Source: an uncultured Oscillospiraceae bacterium
Lineage (GTDB): Bacteria; Bacillota; Clostridia; Oscillospirales; Ruminococcaceae
Direction of reading: 5' to 3'
Length of the DNA stretch: 6,276 nt
NCBI GenBank assembly: GCA_905212515.1
Contig: CAJMEU010000160.1
Span: 1-6,276, forward strand
The position numbers and the translations under genes are program-made. Positions 5,838 through 6,276 of this stretch are shown here, piece by piece. The notes beneath the pieces are model-generated. The model made no database searches and was not told the DNA's origin. It worked only from the letters and a program-made list of their open reading frames with translations. The stretch's first letter is position 1; each line of letters starts with the position of its first letter.

Positions 5838-6276
5838 GTGAAACCGATTATCACGGTGGAGCATATCCGCAAGGTCTACCGGGTGGGCGACGAAAAGGTA
5901 GTGGCCCTGAACGATATCAACCTGCAGATCGGAAAAGGGGAGATGTGCTGTATCGTCGGCGCTTCCGGCTCAGGCAAATCCACGCTGCTGAACCAGCTGG
6001 CGGGGCTGGAAAAGCCCACGCGGGGCAAGGTGATGATCGGCTCGCACGTGATCTCCGAGATGACGGAGGACGATTTGGCCCTGTTCCGGCAGGAGCATTT
6101 GGGCTTTATTTTCCAAAGCTATAACCTGCTGCCCAGCATGACGGCGGTGGAAAACGTGGCCTTGCCGCTGATGTTCAAAGGGATGCCGAAAAAGCAGCGG
6201 GAGAAGCGGGCCAGGGCCGAGCTGAAAAAGATGGGCCTTTTGTCCAGCGCGGATCACAAGCCGACCGAGATGTCCG
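5838..6276 (+). CDS. ABC transporter ATPase, MacB/LolD-type, cut by window end
   Basis: ATP-binding subunit of an ABC transporter, cytoplasmic and membrane-associated. Only the first 146 residues are present; the family is usually about 225-250 long. It begins at GTG (5838) with AGGGGG (5826-5831) six bases upstream and reads MKPIITVEHIRKVYRVGDEK. Tyr14 fits the A-loop, GASGSGKST (41-49) is Walker A, Gln93 in IFQSYNLLP is the Q-loop, and MTAVENVALPL (101-111) is typical of the MacB/LolD/FtsE-like group. The window stops at PTEMS, just where the ABC signature should begin, so the signature, Walker B and H-loop cannot be checked. Members of this group work with FtsX/MacB-like permeases in exporting or extracting peptides, drugs or lipoproteins, or in sensing antimicrobial peptides. 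A permease gene is therefore expected just downstream. The substrate is unknown. Confidence 0.93.
   Translation, partial: MKPIITVEHIRKVYRVGDEKVVALNDINLQIGKGEMCCIVGASGSGKSTLLNQLAGLEKPTRGKVMIGSHVISEMTEDDLALFRQEHLGFIFQSYNLLPSMTAVENVALPLMFKGMPKKQREKRARAELKKMGLLSSADHKPTEMS

Noticed and set aside
5768..6124. Plus-strand open frame beginning in the promoter region
   Set aside because: It is out of frame with the clear ABC ATPase, which has Walker A and Q-loop motifs and a better start at GTG 5838.
1..6276. CRISPR array, tRNA, rRNA, transposase or phage gene
   Set aside because: No regularly spaced repeats, tRNA-like cloverleaf, rRNA sequence or mobile-element protein motif was seen on either strand.

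Overview
The window looks like chromosomal DNA of a GC-rich, low-motility-of-content Clostridia-type Firmicute, most likely a gut Oscillospiraceae/Ruminococcaceae relative. The reasons are: a pyruvate kinase with the C-terminal PEP-utiliser-type domain typical of Firmicutes, a lipoprotein of a beta-propeller type common in gut Clostridia, strong Shine-Dalgarno sites, sigma-A-like promoters with TG-extended -10 boxes, and short AT-rich gaps between GC-rich genes. The taxonomic call is an inference from gene content only.

Layout. Positions 1-199 carry no gene that I can support; the stretch is AT-rich and full of hairpins and palindromes. A strong terminator (200-236) ends pyk, which lies on the minus strand (244-1989). 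A 184-bp gap holds diverging promoters for pyk and for deoB (phosphopentomutase, 2174-3349, plus strand). deoB ends in its own terminator (3355-3385). It is followed on the same strand by a secreted lipoprotein of unknown function (3444-4757) with a Cys/His cluster. Positions 4758-4946 form a convergent gap with two hairpins that both read as minus-strand terminators and may belong to a structured repeat. Next is a minus-strand membrane protein of the DUF218/YdcF-ElyC-SanA family (4947-5720). It diverges from a plus-strand ABC transporter ATPase of the MacB/LolD type (5838 to beyond the window end), and their two promoters are practically abutting.

Function. Pyk (last step of glycolysis) and DeoB (feeds ribose and deoxyribose phosphates from nucleosides into central carbon metabolism) are central-metabolism genes that share a divergent control region. 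The lipoprotein, the DUF218 membrane protein and the MacB-like ATPase all point to the cell envelope, but the sequence does not show that they act together.

No CRISPR array, tRNA, rRNA, transposase or clearly new multi-gene system is visible. The points most worth a second look are the Cys/His motif lipoprotein, the double-hairpin intergenic element at 4753-4880, the back-to-back promoters at 5738-5796, and the hairpin-rich left edge.
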